In this document: positions 13,627-21,612 of the stretch, piece after piece
How positions within the stretch are numbered: the stretch's first letter is position 1
How the letters are laid out: every line of letters begins with the position of its first letter
Origin: an uncultured Eubacteriales bacterium
Lineage (GTDB): Bacteria > Bacillota > Clostridia > Christensenellales > Aristaeellaceae
NCBI GenBank assembly: GCA_902781095.1
Contig: CACZHW010000026.1
Location: 1-35,598, forward strand
DNA length: 35,598 nt
Reading direction: 5' to 3'
Notes under the pieces: generated by a model
Database searches by the model: none
Told to the model about the DNA's origin: nothing
What the model saw: the letters and a program-made list of their open reading frames with translations, nothing else
Translations under genes and position numbers: made by a program

Positions 13627-15375
13627 TCAGTCAGCGTAGAGTTTGCGTGCATTGTAATGCGTATGCAGAAGCTCATGCGCTTTATGACTGCCGGGCTTTG
13701 TCAGATACTCATTGTAAAGCTGTTTGATTTCCTCGTTTTCATGGCTCTTGCGCAGGGCTTTGGCACGGTCTTCACCATAGAGGGCCTTTGCGCGTTCCAC
13801 GCGGATATCACAGGTCATCTTCTTCTGCGCGGAGACGATGGGCTGACCGCCACCGTTGACGCATCCGCCGGGGCAGGCCATGATCTCGATGAACGCATAC
13901 TGCTTCTCACCAGCCTTGACACGCTCCAGCAGTTTGGTCGCGTTGCCAGTGCCGCTTGCGACCGCGACGAGCACCTTATTCCCGCCGATATCAATTTCGG
14001 CTTCCTTGATGCCTTCCACGCCGCGCACGGCCTTAAACTCGACATCCGTCAGCTTCTCGCCGGTAATTGTCTCATAGGCGGTACGGAGTGCGGCTTCCAT
14101 AACGCCGCCCGTCGCACCGAAGATGACGCCTGCGCCGGTGCTTTCACCCATCAGGCTGTCGAAGTCTCCATCCGGAAGATTGGCAAAGTCGATGCCTGCT
14201 TCCTTGATCATGCGGGCCAGCTCACGGGTCGTCAACACCGCATCGACGTCAGCCATGCCGTCGTGGCCCAATTCAGGCCTGCGCGCCTCAAACTTCTTGG
14301 CGGTGCAGGGCATCACGGAAACCACGCGGATCTTCTTCGGATCAATTCCTGCCTTCTCGGCGTAATAGCTCTTCACGATCGCGCCGACCATTTCATGCGG
14401 AGACTTGCAGCTGGAGAGATTCGGCAGGAAGTCGGGATGATAAGTCTCGCAGTACTTGATCCACCCGGGGCTGCAGGAAGTCATCATCGGCAGCACGCCG
14501 CCATTCGTGATGCGTTCCACCAGCTCGTTCGCTTCTTCCATGATGGTAAGGTCCGCGCCGAAATCGGTGTCGAAAACCTTGTCGAAGCCGAGACGATGCA
14601 TTGCAGTGGCCATCTTGCCGGTGACGCTGGTTCCCATCTCAAATCCGAATTCCTCTCCAAGCGCTGCGCGGACCGCAGGAGCGGGCTGCACGACGACATG
14701 AAGCTCTGGATCGCGGATCATGTTCCAGACGTCTTTCGTCTCATCCTTCTCGTAGAGGGCGCCCACCGGGCAGTTTACGATGCACTGGCCGCAGTTGATG
14801 CAGCTCATTTCGGAGAGCTTCATCTCCCACGGGGACTCTATGGCCGTCTTAAAGCCACGGTTAACCGGGCCGATGACGCCGACATGCTGTATCTTCTCAC
14901 AGACGGAGACGCAACGGCGGCACAGGATGCACTTGTTGTTGTCGCGTACGATAGAGGGCGACAGATCGTCCACAAGATACTCATTCTTTATGCCGGCATA
15001 CTCTTCCTCGTCATCCACGCCGAGCTCACGGCAGAGCTTCTGCAGTTCGCAGTTTTGGCTGCGAATGCAGGAAAGGCACTTCTTTTCATGAGTAGAAAGC
15101 GTCAGCTTCAGGATGTTGCGGCGGAATTCACGAATCTCAGGCGTATTGGTTTTGACGACCATGCCGTCGCTTGCAGGCAGTACGCAGGCAGCCTGCAGGG
15201 AACGAGCGCCGGAATCGACGACGCACATACGGCACGCGCCGATCTCATTGATATCCTTTAAGAAACAGAGTGTTGGGATACGAATGCCGGCCTGCCGGGC
15301 CGCCTCCAGAACCGTCGTGCCCTGGGGAACCTGAACCTGGACGCCGTCAATCGTAAGGTTGATCTTATTTTCCAT
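13627..15375 (-). CDS. hndD: [FeFe] hydrogenase catalytic subunit (HndD/HydA type)
   Basis: This catalytic subunit of a cytoplasmic NAD(P)-linked [FeFe] hydrogenase makes or uses H2. The 582 residues run as: NuoG-like [2Fe-2S] domain (Cys37, 48, 51, 64); His-ligated [4Fe-4S] site (His96, Cys100, 103, 109); two ferredoxin-type clusters (Cys149-159 and Cys192-202); then the H-cluster domain with TSCSPGW (Cys301), MPCTAKKFE (Cys357, Lys360) and MACPGGCVNGGGQP (Cys501, Cys505). The first motif is the TSCSP variant of TSCCP, which I believe is common in multimeric NAD(P)-linked enzymes. C-terminal HTHYNARKLY is typical of the small domain. It is the last gene of the hnd operon, 20 bases after hndC. 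Maturases HydEFG are not in this window. Confidence 0.96.
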   Translation of the reverse strand: MENKINLTIDGVQVQVPQGTTVLEAARQAGIRIPTLCFLKDINEIGACRMCVVDSGARSLQAACVLPASDGMVVKTNTPEIREFRRNILKLTLSTHEKKCLSCIRSQNCELQKLCRELGVDDEEEYAGIKNEYLVDDLSPSIVRDNNKCILCRRCVSVCEKIQHVGVIGPVNRGFKTAIESPWEMKLSEMSCINCGQCIVNCPVGALYEKDETKDVWNMIRDPELHVVVQPAPAVRAALGEEFGFEMGTSVTGKMATAMHRLGFDKVFDTDFGADLTIMEEANELVERITNGGVLPMMTSCSPGWIKYCETYHPDFLPNLSSCKSPHEMVGAIVKSYYAEKAGIDPKKIRVVSVMPCTAKKFEARRPELGHDGMADVDAVLTTRELARMIKEAGIDFANLPDGDFDSLMGESTGAGVIFGATGGVMEAALRTAYETITGEKLTDVEFKAVRGVEGIKEAEIDIGGNKVLVAVASGTGNATKLLERVKAGEKQYAFIEIMACPGGCVNGGGQPIVSAQKKMTCDIRVERAKALYGEDRAKALRKSHENEEIKQLYNEYLTKPGSHKAHELLHTHYNARKLYAD

Positions 15376-15395
15376 TGTTCAATCCTCCCGCACGA

Positions 15396-17192
15396 TTAGG
15401 CCTTGATGATCGCACCGAAGCGGCACTTCTCCATACAGGCGCCGCACTTCAGGCACTTCGTGGTATCGATATGGTGCTGCTGACGCACCTCGCCCGTGAT
15501 CGCACCCGCCGGACAAACCCGCGCGCAGGCGGTACAGCCGCGGCACTTATCCGTAATGGAGTAGTTCAGCAGAGCCTGGCAGTGATGCGCCGGGCAGCGT
15601 TTTTCGCGGATGTGCGCCTCATACTCGTCGCGGAAGAAACGAAGCGTGGAAAGGACCGGATTCGGCGCGGTCTGTCCCAGTCCGCACAGCGCAGTGGCCT
15701 TGATGGTCTTGGCCAACTCTTCCAGCTTCTCGATGTCGCCTTCCTCGCCCTTGCCTTCGACGATACGGTTCAGGATCTCCAGCATGCGTTTGGTACCGAC
15801 ACGGCACGGCGTGCACTTGCCGCAGGATTCATCGACGATGAAATCGAGGTAGAAGCGCGCAATATCCACCATGCAGTTGTCCTCATCCATGACGATCATG
15901 CCACCGGATCCCATCATGGAACCCGCCTGGATGAGGTTGTCGTAATCCACCGGCGTGTCCAGCAGACTCTCGGGCAGACATCCGCCGGACGGACCGCCGG
16001 TCTGTACCGCCTTGAACTTCTTGCCGTTCGGGCATCCGCCGCCGACATCGTAGATGATCGTGCGCAGCGTCGTTCCCATCGGAACCTCGACCAGACCCGT
16101 ATTGTTGATCTTGCCGCCCAAAGCGAAGACTTTCGTGCCCTTGGACTTCTCGGTGCCCATGGAAGCATACCACTCGGCGCCGTGCAGGATGATCTGCGCA
16201 ACGTTCGCGTAGGTTTCCACGTTGTTCAACATGGTCGGTTTCCCGAAGAGGCCCTTCACAGCCGGGAAAGGCGGACGCGTCGTCGGCTCGCCGCGCTTGC
16301 CTTCAATGGAATGCATGAGTGCCGTCTCCTCACCGCAGACGAACGCGCCGGCACCGAGCCGGATAAAGAGGTTAAAGTTGAAACCTGTGCCGAAGATGTT
16401 CTCACCCAGCAGGCCGTATTCCCTCGCCTGGTCGATTGCAACCGTCAGGCGCTTCACGGCAATCGGGTACTCGGCGCGGACGTAAATGTACCCTTCACTG
16501 GCGCCGATGGCATAGCCAGCAATTGCCATCGCTTCGATGACACTGTGCGGATCGCCTTCCAGAATCGAACGGTCCATGAACGCACCCGGATCGCCTTCAT
16601 CAGCGTTGCAGGCCACGTACTTTTGATCCGCCTGGCTGTTATAGGTAAACTTCCACTTGAGCCCGGTGGGGAATCCTCCGCCGCCGCGCCCGCGCAGACC
16701 GGATTTCAGGATCTCGTCGATGACCTGCTCGCGCGTCATGCTTGTCAGTGCTTTTTCAAGCGCACGGTAACCGTCCATCGCGAGATACTCATCGATGTTC
16801 TCGGGATCGATCACGCCGCAGTTGCGCAGCGCAATACGATGCTGATGCTTGTAGAAGTTGATGTCTTCCAGCGCTTTGCTGGCATTCTGCTCGTGTGTCG
16901 CGTGATCGGTATAGACGAGATGCTCAACCTTGCGGCCTTTAAGCAGGTGCTCGGTGACAATTTCGTCCACATTCTCTGGTTTGACGCGGCTGTAGAACGT
17001 TCCGTCCGGATAGACGATAACGACGGGCCCTGCTTCGCACAAGCCGAAACAGCCGGTACGAATGACCTTGACTTCCTTATCCAGGCCATTTTCTGCCAGT
17101 TTTTCATTGAAGCGTTCGATCAGTGTGGCAGAACCGGAAGACGAGCAGCCGGTACCGCCGCAGACCAGTACATGCGCGCGATAGATATCCAT
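15396..17192 (-). CDS. hndC: NAD(P)H-binding hydrogenase subunit (NuoF-like, HndC/HydB)
   Basis: This 598-residue flavoprotein subunit moves electrons between NAD(P)H and the hydrogenase, and is the proposed site of flavin-based bifurcation in Hyd/Hnd complexes. The order is: thioredoxin-like [2Fe-2S] domain (CGGTGCSSSGS and TGCFGLCEAGP); FMN/NADH domain with GLRGRGGGGFPTGLKW and the later GAGAFVCGEETAL; NuoF-type [4Fe-4S] site ESCGKCTPCRVG; and two C-terminal ferredoxin clusters (CRGCTACARVCPAGAI and CLKCGACMEKCRFGAI). The ATG at 17192 lies 15 bases after the hndB stop with a GGAGG site in between. Whether NADH or NADPH is used cannot be read from the sequence. Confidence 0.95.
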   Translation of the reverse strand: MDIYRAHVLVCGGTGCSSSGSATLIERFNEKLAENGLDKEVKVIRTGCFGLCEAGPVVIVYPDGTFYSRVKPENVDEIVTEHLLKGRKVEHLVYTDHATHEQNASKALEDINFYKHQHRIALRNCGVIDPENIDEYLAMDGYRALEKALTSMTREQVIDEILKSGLRGRGGGGFPTGLKWKFTYNSQADQKYVACNADEGDPGAFMDRSILEGDPHSVIEAMAIAGYAIGASEGYIYVRAEYPIAVKRLTVAIDQAREYGLLGENIFGTGFNFNLFIRLGAGAFVCGEETALMHSIEGKRGEPTTRPPFPAVKGLFGKPTMLNNVETYANVAQIILHGAEWYASMGTEKSKGTKVFALGGKINNTGLVEVPMGTTLRTIIYDVGGGCPNGKKFKAVQTGGPSGGCLPESLLDTPVDYDNLIQAGSMMGSGGMIVMDEDNCMVDIARFYLDFIVDESCGKCTPCRVGTKRMLEILNRIVEGKGEEGDIEKLEELAKTIKATALCGLGQTAPNPVLSTLRFFRDEYEAHIREKRCPAHHCQALLNYSITDKCRGCTACARVCPAGAITGEVRQQHHIDTTKCLKCGACMEKCRFGAIIKA

Positions 17193-17207
17193 GTCTCAAT
17201 CCTCCGA

Positions 17208-17585
17208 TCAATTGTTGTCCGCCGCGCCGATGGTGTATTCCTCCACCGGTCGGCCGTTGACGACGTGCTCCGCCACAATACGCGGTACCATCTCCGGCTT
17301 TACATGCACGTAGGTAACTTTCTCCTGGCCCGGGACATAGACATCCACCATGGGCTCCAGACGGCACATACCCACGCATCCCGTCTGGGACACTGTCACG
17401 TGCTGCAACTGCCGTTTCTGAATCTCATCCACAAAAGCCAGCATCACCGGGCGCGCGCCCGCTGCAATACCGCAGGTGGCCATGCCGACGACAACGCGTG
17501 TCGTCTCACCCTTTTCTTCTTTGCGGACGTTGATTCTGGACAGCGTCGCCTTGCGGATCGCTTCCAATTCGGCCAAAGATTTCAT
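17208..17585 (-). CDS. hndB: [2Fe-2S] thioredoxin-like hydrogenase subunit (HndB)
   Basis: This 125-residue thioredoxin-like ferredoxin subunit has its cysteines in ATCGIAAGA and QTGCVGMCRLEP, as in HndB and the NuoF N-terminal domain. MKSLAELEAIRKATLSRINV opens the protein. The start is the ATG at 17585, which overlaps the ATPase stop by four bases (ATGA); an upstream extension would overlap the ATPase gene in another frame and is rejected. Its role is inferred as relaying electrons within the HndABCD complex. Confidence 0.9.
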   Translation of the reverse strand: MKSLAELEAIRKATLSRINVRKEEKGETTRVVVGMATCGIAAGARPVMLAFVDEIQKRQLQHVTVSQTGCVGMCRLEPMVDVYVPGQEKVTYVHVKPEMVPRIVAEHVVNGRPVEEYTIGAADNN

Positions 17586-18136
17586 TGCATGATTCCTCCC
17601 AATATCGGTGTGATTTCTTCTTCCAGCGATTCTTTGATCCACTGCACCACGCCTGGCTCTGCCAACGACACGCCCTCCAGAACCGGTCGAATTTCCTCGG
17701 TTGAAAAGGACATTTCGCCTTTCGGACTGCGGCATGTCAGCGAGAACTCCGGTTTGTCCGGGCTTCCCATGACGATGGACGCCATGGTGGATGCCAAATC
17801 TCCGAGCGGAAGACAGTCGATGCTGCGCGTTCCAAAGCGCGCGGTAATCGTGGTGCCTTTTCCCTGCTCGCTGTCTATGTGAACATCGCCGCCGGAGAGC
17901 ATCGCGTTTTGCATCAGCAGGGGAATGCCTAATCCGACTTTACGCGTGCTCCGGGTAGTGACAAACGGGCTTTGCACCGATTGAACAAATTCTTTGCTCA
18001 TGCCCCGGCCGTCATCTTCAACGGTCATGGACAGCATTCCGTCCGCCCCAAGGTCAAAAGTGATGTTCACGTGGCCGGCGCCTGCCGTAACGCTGTTCTG
18101 AACGATGTCCAGCAGATGCAGTGCTATCTCTTTCAC
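17582..18136 (-). CDS. Histidine-kinase-like ATPase inside the hydrogenase operon
   Basis: This 184-residue protein consists mainly of a GHKL (HATPase_c) domain: N box LDIVQNSVTAGAG, G1 box DDGRGMS, LGIPLLMQNA and GKGTTITARF. No phosphoacceptor His region, sensor domain or membrane segment is seen, so it is not a normal sensor kinase; it is nearer to anti-sigma or serine-kinase-like ATPases. It starts at a GTG at 18136 that overlaps the hndA stop and ends overlapping hndB, so it is made in step with the hydrogenase subunits. About 65 C-terminal residues (from SIDCLPL) are not recognised. It may regulate the complex or signal its state; this is inference. Confidence 0.88.
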   Translation of the reverse strand: MKEIALHLLDIVQNSVTAGAGHVNITFDLGADGMLSMTVEDDGRGMSKEFVQSVQSPFVTTRSTRKVGLGIPLLMQNAMLSGGDVHIDSEQGKGTTITARFGTRSIDCLPLGDLASTMASIVMGSPDKPEFSLTCRSPKGEMSFSTEEIRPVLEGVSLAEPGVVQWIKESLEEEITPILGGIMQ

Positions 18137-18621
18137 GCAGCGTCTCCGGGCATATTCTTGTACTTTTCAATGATTGCGGGAACTGCGTCCGGCGTAAGGC
18201 GCCCATACACTTCGCCATTGATCATCATGACCGGCGCCAGGCCGCAGGCGCCCAGGCAGCGCGTCGCTTCCAGTGTAAAACGTCCGTCCGGTGTGGTCCC
18301 GCCGACAGGAATCTCAAGCACCTCGCTCAGCTTGTCCAGCACCTTCTGGCTGCCTTTGACGTAGCAGGCAGTGCCGAGACACACACTGATCAGATACTGT
18401 CCCTTCGGATGCAGCGAGAACTGCGCATAGAAGGTCGCCACGCCGTAAACCTCGCTAAGCGTAACGCCAAGCCCTTCGGCGATGACTTTCTGCACATCTT
18501 CAGGCACGCAGCCAAAGATGCCCTGTGCACCCTGAAGGACCGGCATCAGTGCGCCGGGCTGACCCTTGTGGCGCTTGATCAGCTCCTTCAACTGTGCAAA
18601 CTTTTCGTTGTTCTCTCCCAT
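18133..18621 (-). CDS. hndA: NuoE-like [2Fe-2S] hydrogenase subunit (HndA)
   Basis: This is a thioredoxin-fold [2Fe-2S] subunit of NuoE type, 162 residues from the ATG at 18621. Cluster ligands lie in VCLGTACYVKG and ATRCLGACGLAPV; the N-terminal helical part with ALMPVLQGAQGIFGCVPEDV and GVATFYAQF is diagnostic. A GTG nine bases upstream (18630) is an alternative start: AAGGAGG lies 3 bases before the GTG and 12 before the ATG, so neither spacing is ideal. It opens the hnd operon, and its role is electron relay between HndC and the rest of the complex. Confidence 0.93.
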   Translation of the reverse strand: MGENNEKFAQLKELIKRHKGQPGALMPVLQGAQGIFGCVPEDVQKVIAEGLGVTLSEVYGVATFYAQFSLHPKGQYLISVCLGTACYVKGSQKVLDKLSEVLEIPVGGTTPDGRFTLEATRCLGACGLAPVMMINGEVYGRLTPDAVPAIIEKYKNMPGDAA

Positions 18622-18699
18622 ACCCTTCACAATCCTCCTTCATGAGTTGGATGACAAGATGGCATATCGTCAGATATACGATTAACCCTTATCCAGTTT

Positions 18700-18732
18700 A
18701 TTATAAGCTATATAAACCACTTTGTAAACAAA
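18700..18732 (-). promoter_or_regulatory. Promoter of the hnd hydrogenase operon
   Basis: The minus strand has TTTACA (18728-18723), a 17-base spacer and a perfect TATAAT (18705-18700). The -35 overlaps a small dyad TTTGT-TT-ACAAA (18732-18721). The leader to the hndA start is about 70 bases and carries ATCGT/ACGAT arms. The promoter makes this operon separable from the sensory genes just upstream. Confidence 0.7.
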
Positions 18733-18787
18733 TTATCAATTAATTTTTTATGAACAGAAAGGCCAAAAAGATTAGTTATTCCTAACT

Positions 18788-19492
18788 TTATGTTCCCTCC
18801 CTCAGTACATTCAGAAAGCCTGCTACGCTTCTTTCAGGAAGCTCCAGGCTCTCCTCTGCCTCCAGAATGTCTCCCAGATAATGCGCGTCTGATGAATGAA
18901 GCACCAATCGACCTTGTTGAGGCGTATGCGCGCAGGGCAGCGCACGCCAGACTTCCACCGCCGTAAAGTGGAGTTCCGGTGGTACGAAACCCAAATTGAC
19001 CAGCAGCCCATTGGAACCTCGGTTGATGTGTGCGGGAACCGGCACACCGCCGCGCTCCCGGATCATTCCGACCAGCTCATTGAGAGACAGATCCGTAGCC
19101 CCGATAAGCAGCGCGTCTTCCTCGTCCGTCACCTCGTCGTCGTCATTCATGACCAGCTGATTGCCGAAAAGGGACGGTTTATTCTTCTTTTTTGGCAGAT
19201 GTGTTTTGATCAGTTCGCCAAACTCCAACGCCGTTCCCACATCCGGTAAATAGCTGAGGAGATGCACTTCTTCCCTTGTGGTGATCTCCATTCCCGGGAT
19301 CAGCAGCAGCCCGTACGCATCACAGCACTTCTGCGCTGCCGGCAGATTTCGGGCGGTATTATGATCTGTCAGCGCAATCATCTGCAGTCCTTTGATCGCC
19401 GCCATACCGCAAAGATTGGCTGGCGTCATATCATCACTCCCGCAAGGAGACAGACAGGAATGAATATGCAGATCGCAAAACAGCCTGCCCAT
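18788..19492 (-). CDS. PHP-domain phosphoesterase
   Basis: This 234-residue protein has the polymerase-and-histidinol-phosphatase fold, a metal-dependent phosphoesterase. Metal-binding motifs appear in order: DLHIHSCLSPCG (residues 7-18), ALTDHNT, GMEITTREEVHLLSY, VPAHIN and SSDAHYLGD. These resemble TrpH/YciV-type enzymes that hydrolyse small nucleotides or 3'-phosphoadenosine compounds. It is two bases downstream of the DRTGG gene and is the last gene of the sensory operon. Such a gene beside the H-cluster protein recurs in Clostridia as I recall it; a role in removing a phosphorylated signal is possible but unproven. Confidence 0.88.
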   Translation of the reverse strand: MGRLFCDLHIHSCLSPCGSDDMTPANLCGMAAIKGLQMIALTDHNTARNLPAAQKCCDAYGLLLIPGMEITTREEVHLLSYLPDVGTALEFGELIKTHLPKKKNKPSLFGNQLVMNDDDEVTDEEDALLIGATDLSLNELVGMIRERGGVPVPAHINRGSNGLLVNLGFVPPELHFTAVEVWRALPCAHTPQQGRLVLHSSDAHYLGDILEAEESLELPERSVAGFLNVLREGT

Positions 19493-19494
19493 GA

Positions 19495-19839
19495 TCAGTT
19501 ATGCGCTGGGATGCCCATCCCGGCCATTCGTCCGCAGATTTCATAAGCCGTTAGCGGTGAAGAGAGTACGCACATTCCCTCCTCTACCGCCTTATTCAGG
19601 CTGTCCCCTTCCATCACAATTCCCTCCGGCAGAATGACGCAGGCCATTTCGGCCAAAACTGCGACAGCAATTACATTCATATGGGTCTGTACGGTTACCC
19701 AGGCCATCCCCTCGTCGCCGTGTGCCATGACCCAGCTGAGGAGATCGCAGCAGTAGCCACAGGTTACCGCTTTGTCCAAAGAGACTTCCGGCGTCAGATT
19801 CCGGGCTTCGATCTTTCCCGCAAAATCCAAAATGGTCAT
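19495..19839 (-). CDS. DRTGG-domain protein 2
   Basis: This 114-residue protein matches the small stand-alone DRTGG-type family related to the domain next to CBS in Pta-like proteins. VTCGYCCDLLSWVMAH, MAWVTVQTHMNVIAVAVLAEMA and CVILPEG follow the family pattern, with GMCVLSSPLTAYEICGRMA near the end. No catalytic motif is visible, so it probably binds a ligand or partner protein. It lies 12 bases after the H-cluster protein gene. A second copy is at 21612-21989. Confidence 0.8.
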   Translation of the reverse strand: MTILDFAGKIEARNLTPEVSLDKAVTCGYCCDLLSWVMAHGDEGMAWVTVQTHMNVIAVAVLAEMACVILPEGIVMEGDSLNKAVEEGMCVLSSPLTAYEICGRMAGMGIPAHN

Positions 19840-19851
19840 TCCTCTTCCTCC

Positions 19852-21153
19852 TTATTCCCGCCTCGTCTGGGCCAGTTCCACCATTTGCTGCGCCATCACC
19901 TGCAGGCGCTCCCGCATGAGATGAATGCAGTCCATCTCCGTACAGAATCCGCGCACGATGTCTTCGGCGAAGGTCGCGCAGGTCGGCGAACCGCAGCTGC
20001 CGCAGTCGTATCCGGGCAGCCGTTCGATGATCTCGTTCATGCGCTTCATCTTACGCATCGCTTCCGCGCGGTTCTCGTCCAGCGCTACGGCGTGATTCTC
20101 CCGGAAAGGCTCATCACAGCGCATCGCGTATTTGGTCAGCATGGAAATCGGCACATCCGTGTCCGGATGAACCGCCGGCATCTGTTCCACGAGATGGCGA
20201 ATCGCGTTTTTGCTGACGAAGTTGTTTTCAAAAGTCAGCGGGCCGCCGACACATCCGCCGATACAGGCGTTCCCCTCAAGGAAAACGAGATCCGACAGCT
20301 TGTTGTTTTCCACTTCTTCCAATACGCGGATGACGTTTTCAATACCATCCACGGACAGGCTGTTCTCCGGGCAGACAGCTGAAGCCTCTCCGCTGGAGGT
20401 CGCCCAGCCCACTCCAAAGCGCGTCGCCGGCACGAAATCCGGATCCGACTGCATCTCGTTGATATGCGGCAGCAGCATACCATAGATATCCATCATGGAA
20501 ATCGCACCGCTCAGGTCTGAATGCTTCTGTCCGATCGGCGTCCGGATGGCTGTCATCTTCGCCGGACACGGCGTGATAAAGAAGCAACCGACATCGGCAG
20601 GATCACAGTCGCGCTTTTTGCAGAATTCCGCCCGTGCAATTGCCGCAGCCACTTCCATAGGCTGGCGAATATCCACGATGTTGTCCAGCAAATCCGGAAA
20701 ACGCACCTGGATCAGCCGGACCACTGCCGGACACGCAGAGGAAATCAGCGGTCTGGGCAGATCAGGCTCCCGCAGACGTTCGCGAATAGCGCGGGTCACC
20801 ACATCCGCACCGCGCGCCACCTCAAACACATCATCGAAACCGACCCTTTTGAGCGCCTCCAGCACATATTCCGGACGTTTCAGCCCGCGAAACTGTCCGT
20901 ACAGCGAAGGCGCAGGCAGCGCAATCGAATACTTGTAGGCTTTGATATTGGCCAGGCTGTCCGTAAACGCAACCTTCGCGTGATACTCACAGACGCGGAT
21001 GCACTCTCCGCAGTCGATACACAGATTATCCAGTATATGTGCCCGCCCTCCACGCACACGGATTGCCTCGGTCGGACAATGTCTCAGGCAGTTGGTACAC
21101 CCCTTGCAGCGTTCCTTGTCCAGCCGTACAGAATGGTATCGTCTCTCCTCCAT
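19852..21153 (-). CDS. HydS-like H-cluster protein (putative sensory [FeFe] hydrogenase)
   Basis: This 433-residue protein begins with two [4Fe-4S] ferredoxin motifs (CKGCTNCLRHC, Cys16-26; CIDCGECIRVC, Cys45-55), then a shortened H-cluster domain, then a C-terminal [4Fe-4S] motif GYDCGSCGSPTCATFAED (about 381-398). All four H-cluster cysteines can be placed: Cys141 (SSACPAV), Cys196 with Lys199 (TPCPAK), Cys297 and Cys301 (NACIGGCVGG). The residue before Cys141, the proton-relay Cys in catalytic enzymes, is Ala140; Ala at this site is reported for the sensory HydS of Thermotoga maritima. No PAS or kinase domain is attached; the signalling parts are separate neighbouring genes. Likely a low-activity H2 or redox sensor. 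Confidence 0.88.
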   Translation of the reverse strand: MEERRYHSVRLDKERCKGCTNCLRHCPTEAIRVRGGRAHILDNLCIDCGECIRVCEYHAKVAFTDSLANIKAYKYSIALPAPSLYGQFRGLKRPEYVLEALKRVGFDDVFEVARGADVVTRAIRERLREPDLPRPLISSACPAVVRLIQVRFPDLLDNIVDIRQPMEVAAAIARAEFCKKRDCDPADVGCFFITPCPAKMTAIRTPIGQKHSDLSGAISMMDIYGMLLPHINEMQSDPDFVPATRFGVGWATSSGEASAVCPENSLSVDGIENVIRVLEEVENNKLSDLVFLEGNACIGGCVGGPLTFENNFVSKNAIRHLVEQMPAVHPDTDVPISMLTKYAMRCDEPFRENHAVALDENRAEAMRKMKRMNEIIERLPGYDCGSCGSPTCATFAEDIVRGFCTEMDCIHLMRERLQVMAQQMVELAQTRRE

Positions 21154-21183
21154 ATCCTCCGTCCCCTTTCAGGCGCCCGCTGC

Positions 21184-21612
21184 TTACAGAGGCAGATTGA
21201 AGCGCATGGTGATTGTCGTTCCCTTTCCCAGTTCGCTTTCAATAGAAAAATCATCGGCATTGCGCTTCATATTGGGGAGGCCCATACCTGCGCCAAAGCC
21301 CAGCGAGCGCGCCTCCTCATTCGCGGTCGAATATCCCTCGCGCATGGCCATCTCCAGGTCAGGTATGCCGGGGCCCCTGTCGCTGGATACCAACTGTACC
21401 GCTTCCGGATAGACGGTCAACACTAGCTCGCCGCCCATAGAATGGATGACGAGGTTCAATTCCACTTCATAGGAGGCAACTGCGACACGGCGCAGCACGT
21501 CGCCTCCTACGCCCAGTTGTTTCAGCTTGCGCTTGATGTCCGCGCTGGCCTGACCTGCGCTCGTGTAATCCGCAGCCTCTACGGGGTAAACCGTGCGAAA
21601 GAGTTCCTCCAT
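21184..21612 (-). CDS. RsbW/SpoIIAB-like ATP-binding protein
   Basis: This 142-residue single-domain GHKL ATPase of anti-sigma-factor type is cytoplasmic. The N box is YEVELNLVIHS, the G1 box is SDRGPGIPDLEMA, followed by LGFGAGMGLPNMKR and GKGTTITMRF. It starts at the ATG at 21612, whose A overlaps the stop of the upstream DRTGG gene; a GTG at 21615 is also possible. RsbW-type proteins phosphorylate an antagonist on Ser and bind a sigma factor, but no sigma factor or STAS-domain antagonist is encoded nearby, so its partner may be one of the DRTGG proteins or lie elsewhere. Confidence 0.88.
   Translation of the reverse strand: MEELFRTVYPVEAADYTSAGQASADIKRKLKQLGVGGDVLRRVAVASYEVELNLVIHSMGGELVLTVYPEAVQLVSSDRGPGIPDLEMAMREGYSTANEEARSLGFGAGMGLPNMKRNADDFSIESELGKGTTITMRFNLPL

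Noticed and set aside
13618..15261. 547-codon open frame on the plus strand opposite hndD
   Set aside because: Antisense shadow of the hydrogenase gene; no domain or start signal.
15375..17882. 835-codon open frame on the plus strand opposite hndC/hndB
   Set aside because: It mirrors the codon bias of strongly coding minus-strand genes with complete iron-sulfur motifs; no ribosome site and no recognisable domain.
18721..18732. TTTGT-TT-ACAAA dyad at the hnd promoter as a Rex (NADH-sensing) site
   Set aside because: It is shorter than the TTGTTAA-N4-TTAACAA type site expected in Clostridia; redox control by Rex is attractive but not supported by this match.
18756..18785. Terminator after the PHP gene
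   Set aside because: Only a 5-bp AT-rich stem (GTTAG/CTAAT) before TCTTTTT; too weak to call, so read-through from the sensory operon into hnd remains possible.
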